Shown here: positions 59,611 to 64,000 of the stretch, piece by piece
Layout: each line of letters begins with the position of its first letter
Position numbering within the stretch: position 1 is the stretch's first letter
Source of the DNA: Parapristionchus giblindavisi
Taxonomy: Eukaryota; Nematoda; Chromadorea; Rhabditida; Diplogasteridae
Length of the DNA: 64,000 nt
Assembly (NCBI GenBank): GCA_943737045.1
Contig: CALSFV010000100.1
Coordinates: 186,001 to 250,000 of the forward strand
Direction of reading: 5' to 3'
Made by a program: the position numbers and the translations under genes
Notes under the pieces: generated by a model
What the model was told of the DNA's origin: nothing
Databases searched by the model: none
What the model saw: only the letters and a program-made list of their open reading frames with translations

Positions 59611-62600
59611 GATTGAGAGTAGTTGTATCTCTTCTATCTATGAGTACTTGTAGTCCCCTCACTCCCTTCTACTACTAGTAGATTTGATTGAGAGTAGTTG
59701 TATCTCTTCTATCTATGAGTACTTGTAGCCCCTCTCACTCCCTTCTACTACTAGTAGATTTGATTGAGAGTAGTTGTATCTCTTCTATCTATGAGTACTT
59801 GTAGCCCCTCTCACTCCCTTCTACTACTAGTAGATTTGATTGAGAGTAGTTTGTATCTCTTCTATCTATGAGTACTTGTAGCCCCTCTCACTCCCTTCTA
59901 CTACTAGTAGATTTGATTGAGAGTAGTTGTATCTCTTCTATCTATGAGTACTTGTAGCCCCCTCACTCCCTTCTACTACTAGTAGATTTGATTGAGAGTA
60001 GTTGCATCTCTTCTATCTATGAGTACTTGTAGTCCCCTCACTCCCTTCTACTACTAGTAGATTTGATTGAGAGTAGTTGTATCTCTTCTATCTATGAGTA
60101 CTTGTAGCCCCTCTCACTCCCTCTACTACTAGTAGATTTGATTGAGAGTAGTTGTATCTCTTCTATCTATGAGTACTTGTAGCCCCCTCACTCCCTTCTA
60201 CTACTAGTAGATTTGATTGAGAGTAGTTGTATCTCTTCTATCTATGATTACTTGTAGTCCCCTCACTCCCTTCTACTACTAGTAGATTTGATTGAGAGTA
60301 GTTGTATCTCTTCTATCTATGAGTACTTGTAGCCCCTCTCACTCCCTTCTACTACTAGTAGATTTGATTGAGAGTAGTTGTATCTCTTCTATCTATGATT
60401 ACTTGTAGTCCCCTCACTCCCTTCTACTACTAGTAGATTTGATTGAGAGTAGTTGCATCTCTTCTATCTATGAGTACTTGTAGCCCCCTCACTCCCTTCT
60501 ACTACTAGTAGATTTGATTGAGAGTAGTTGTATCTCTTCTATCTATGAGTACTTGTAGCCCCCTCACTCCCTTCTACTACTAGTAGATTTGATTGAGAGT
60601 AGTTGCATCTCTTCTATCTATGAGTACTTGTAGCCCCTCTCACTCCCTTCTACTACTAGTAGATTTGATTGAGAGTAGTTGTATCTCTTCTATCTATGAG
60701 TACTTGTAGCCCATCTCACTCCCTTCTACTACTAGTAGATTTGATTGAGAGTAGTTGTATCTCTTCTATCTATGAGTACTTGTAGTCCCCTCACTCCCTT
60801 CTACTACTAGTAGATTTGATTGAGAGTAGTTGTATCTCTTCTATCTATGAGTACTTGTAGCCCCTCTCACTCCCTTCTACTACTAGTAGATTTGATTGAG
60901 AGTAGTTGTATCTCTTCTATCTATGAGTACTTGTAGTCCCCTCACTCCCTTCTACTACTAGTAGATTTGATTGAGAGTAGTTGTATCTCTTCTATCTATG
61001 AGTACTTGTAGCCCCTCTCACTCCCTTCTACTACTAGTAGATTTGATTGAGAGTAGTTGTATCTCTTCTATCTATGAGTACTTGTACCCCCTCTCACTCC
61101 CTTCTACTACTAATAGATTTGATTGAGAGTAGTTGTATCTCTTCTATCTATGAGTACTTGTAGCCCCTCTCACTCCCTTCTACTACTAGTAGATTTGATT
61201 GAGAGTAGTTGTATCTCTTCTATCTATGAGTACTTGTAGCCCCCTCACTCCCTTCTACTACTAGTAGATTTGATTGAGAGTAGTTGCATCTCTTCTATCT
61301 ATGAGTACTTGTAGTCCCCTCACTCCCTTCTACTACTAGTAGATTTGATTGAGAGTAGTTGTATCTCTTCTATCTATGAGTACTTGTAGCCCCTCTCACT
61401 CCCTTCTACTACTAGTAGATTTGATTGAGAGTAGTTGTATCTCTTCTATTTATGAGTACTTGTAGCCCCTCTCACTCCCTTCTACTACTAATAGATTTGA
61501 TTGAGAGTAGTTGTATCTCTTCTATCTATGAGTACTTGTAGCCCCCTCACTCCCTTCTACTACTAGTAGATTTGATTGAGAGTAGTTGTATCTCTTCTAT
61601 CTATGAGTACTTGTAGCCCCTCTCACTCCCTTCTACTACTAGTAGATTTGATTGAGAGTAGTTGTATCTCTTCTATCTATGAGTACTTGTAGCCCCTCTC
61701 ACTCCCTTCTACTACTAGTAGATTTGATTGAGAGTAGTTGTATCTCTTCTATCTATGAGTACTTGTAGCCCCTCTCACTCCCTTCTACTACTAGTAGAAT
61801 TTGATTGAGAGTAGTTGTATCTCTTCTATCTATGAGTACTTGTAGTCCCCTCACTCCCTTCTACTACTAGTACATTTGATTGAGAGTAGTTGTATCTCTT
61901 CTATCTATGAGTACTTGTAGCCCCTCTCACTCCCTTCTACTACTAGTAGATTTGATTGAGAGTAGTTGTATCTCTTCTATCTATGAGTACTTGTAGTCCC
62001 CTCACTCCCTTCTACTACTAGTAGATTTGATTGAGAGTAGTTGTATCTCTTCTATCTATGAGTACTTGTAGTCCCCTCACTCCCTTCTACTACTAGTAGA
62101 TTTGATTGAGAGTAGTTGTATCTCTTCTATCTATGAGTACTTGTAGCCCCTCTCACTCCCTTCTACTACTAGTAGATTTGATTGAGAGTAGTTGTATCTC
62201 TTCTATCTATGAGTACTTGTACCCCCTCTCACTCCCTTCTACTACTAATAGATTTGATTGAGAGTAGTTGTATCTCTTCTATCTATGAGTACTTGTAGTC
62301 CCCTCACTCCCTTCTACTACTAGTAGATTTGATTGAGAGTAGTTGTATCTCTTCTATCTATGAGTACTTGTAGCCCCTCTCACTCCCTTCTACTACTAGT
62401 AGATTTGATTGAGAGTAGTTGTATCTCTTCTATCTATGAGTACTTGTACCCCCTCTCACTCCTTCTACTACTAATAGATTTGATTGAGAGTAGTTGTATC
62501 TCTTCTATCTATGAGTACTTGTAGTCCCCTCACTCCCTTCTACTACTAGTAGATTTGATTGAGAGTAGTTGTATCTCTTCTATCTATGAGTACTTGTAGC

Positions 62601-64000
62601 CCCTCTCACTCCCTTCTACTACTAGTAGATTTGATTGAGAGTAGTTGTATCTCTTCTATCTATGAGTACTTGTAGCCCCTCTCACTCCTTCTACTACTAG
62701 TAGATTTGATTGAGAGTAGTTGTATCTCTTCTATCTATGAGTACTTGCAGCCCCCTCACTCCCTTCTACTACTAGTAGATTTGATTGAGAGTAGTTGCAT
62801 CTCTTCTATCTATGAGTACTTGTAGCCCCCTCACTCCCTTCTACTACTAGTAGATTTGATTGAGAGTAGTTGCATCTCTTCTATCTATGAGTACTTGTAG
62901 TCCCCTCACTCCCTTCTACTACTAGTAGATTTGATTGAGAGTAGTTGCATCTCTTCTATCTATGAGTACTTGTAGTCCCCTCACTCCCTTCTACTACTAG
63001 TAGATTTGATTGAGAGTAGTTGTATCTCTTCTATCTATGAGTACTTGTAGCCCCTCTCACTCCCTTCTACTACTAGTAGATTTGATTGAGAGTAGTTGTA
63101 TCTCTTCTATCTATGAGTACTTGTAGTCCCCTCACTCCCTTCTACTACTAGTAGATTTGATTGAGAGTAGTTGTATCTCTTCTATCTATGAGTACTTGTA
63201 GCCCCTCTCACTCCCTTCTACTACTAGTAGATTTGATTGAGAGTAGTTGTATCTCTTCTATCTATGAGTACTTGTAGCCCCTCTCACTCCCTTCTACTAC
63301 TAGTAGATTTGATTGAGAGTAGTTGTATCTCTTCTATCTATGAGTACTTGTAGTCCCCTCACTCCCTTCTACTACTAGTAGATTTGATTGAGAGTAGCTG
63401 TATCTCTTCTATCTATGAGTACTTGTAGTCCCCTCACTCCCTTCTACTACTAGTAGATTTGATTGAGAGTAGTTGTATCTCTTCTATCTATGAGTACTTG
63501 TAGCCCCTCTCACTCCCTTCTACTACTAGTAGATTTGATTGAGAGTAGTTGTATCTCTTCTATCTATGAGTACTTGTACCCCCTCTCACTCCCTTCTACT
63601 ACTAATAGATTTGATTGAGAGTAGTTGTATCTCTTCTATCTATGAGTACTTGTAGTCCCCTCACTCCCTTCTACTACTAGTAGATTTGATTGAGAGTAGT
63701 TGTATCTCTTCTATCTATGAGTACTTGTAGCCCCTCTCACTCCCTTCTACTACTAGTAGATTTGATTGAGAGTAGTTGTATCTCTTGCTATCTATGAGTA
63801 CTTGTAGCCCCCTCACTCCCTTCTACTACTAGTAGATTTGATTGAGAGTAGTTGCATCTCTTCTATCTATGAGTACTTGTAGTCCCCTCACTCCCTTCTA
63901 CTACTAGTAGATTTGATTGAGAGTAGTTGTATCTCTTCTATCTATGAGTACTTGTAGCCCCTCTCACTCCCTTCTACTACTAGTAGATTTGATTGAGAGT
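59602..64000 (+). repeat. 76-bp satellite array, block A2 (forward), continues beyond the window
   Basis: About 58 forward monomers up to the last base of the window. Its rare point variants mirror those in 55.2-59.6 kb of block B. The end of the array is not seen. Confidence 0.97.

Noticed and set aside
55384..62524. 63-codon repeated frames in the satellite (55,384-55,575 minus and 62,333-62,524 plus)
   Set aside because: They are read-throughs of two to three monomers where an indel removes the stop; the same peptide repeats with the monomer and has no start context.
29155..64000. CRISPR-like array
   Set aside because: Monomers are contiguous with no unique spacers, and the genome is eukaryotic.
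29155..64000. Telomeric repeat
   Set aside because: The unit is 76 bp with no TTAGGC-type short motif, and the block changes direction.

Overview
This is a window from a small, compact, AT-rich animal genome, almost certainly a nematode. Nearly every gene is cut by many introns of about 40-50 bp with GT-AG borders. The gene set (degenerin/ENaC channel, bestrophin, innexin, eS25, WDR46/UTP7, an ERI-like exonuclease, a short lipoyl-less PDHX/dlat-2-like protein) fits a nematode. Five start codons lie 3-11 nt after a splice-acceptor-like AG, as expected with spliced-leader trans-splicing. The species was not identified. No tRNA, rRNA or CRISPR was recognised.

Gene-rich part (1-28,930). A DEG/ENaC channel subunit (+, 5' end outside the window) and a 13-exon bestrophin (-) converge. 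Between their 3' ends sits a recent Ty3/gypsy LTR retrotransposon (3669-8748) with identical 224-bp LTRs and one intact gag-pol frame. It is bordered not by a short target duplication but by two 993-bp copies of the whole intergenic junction, so both genes stay complete and each also has an orphan 3' fragment. Rightwards follow ribosomal protein eS25 (+), an innexin (+), WDR46 (-), an unknown four-helix membrane protein (+), an ERI-type DEDDh exonuclease (-) and a non-catalytic E2-like/E3-binding protein (+). All exon chains were joined by hand with consistent phase. Introns and promoters carry a 1.8-kb CT minisatellite, (TA)n, two fold-back elements and a 535-bp inverted-repeat element with a 6-bp target duplication directly at the start of the exonuclease gene.

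Satellite part (29,155-64,000, running out of the window). It is an uninterrupted array of a 76-bp monomer, roughly 450 copies. The array reverses direction twice, at about 41,869 and 59,602. Rare point variants recur in mirror order on both sides of each reversal, so the reversals are the centres of two very large palindromes (arms at least 9.8 kb and at least 4.4 kb). A higher-order period of about 1,965 bp (26 monomers) and a scrambled patch (about 52,015-53,790) are visible. This array and the 993-bp duplication around the retrotransposon are the most unusual things in the window. For both, an assembly artefact has to be excluded before a biological reading.
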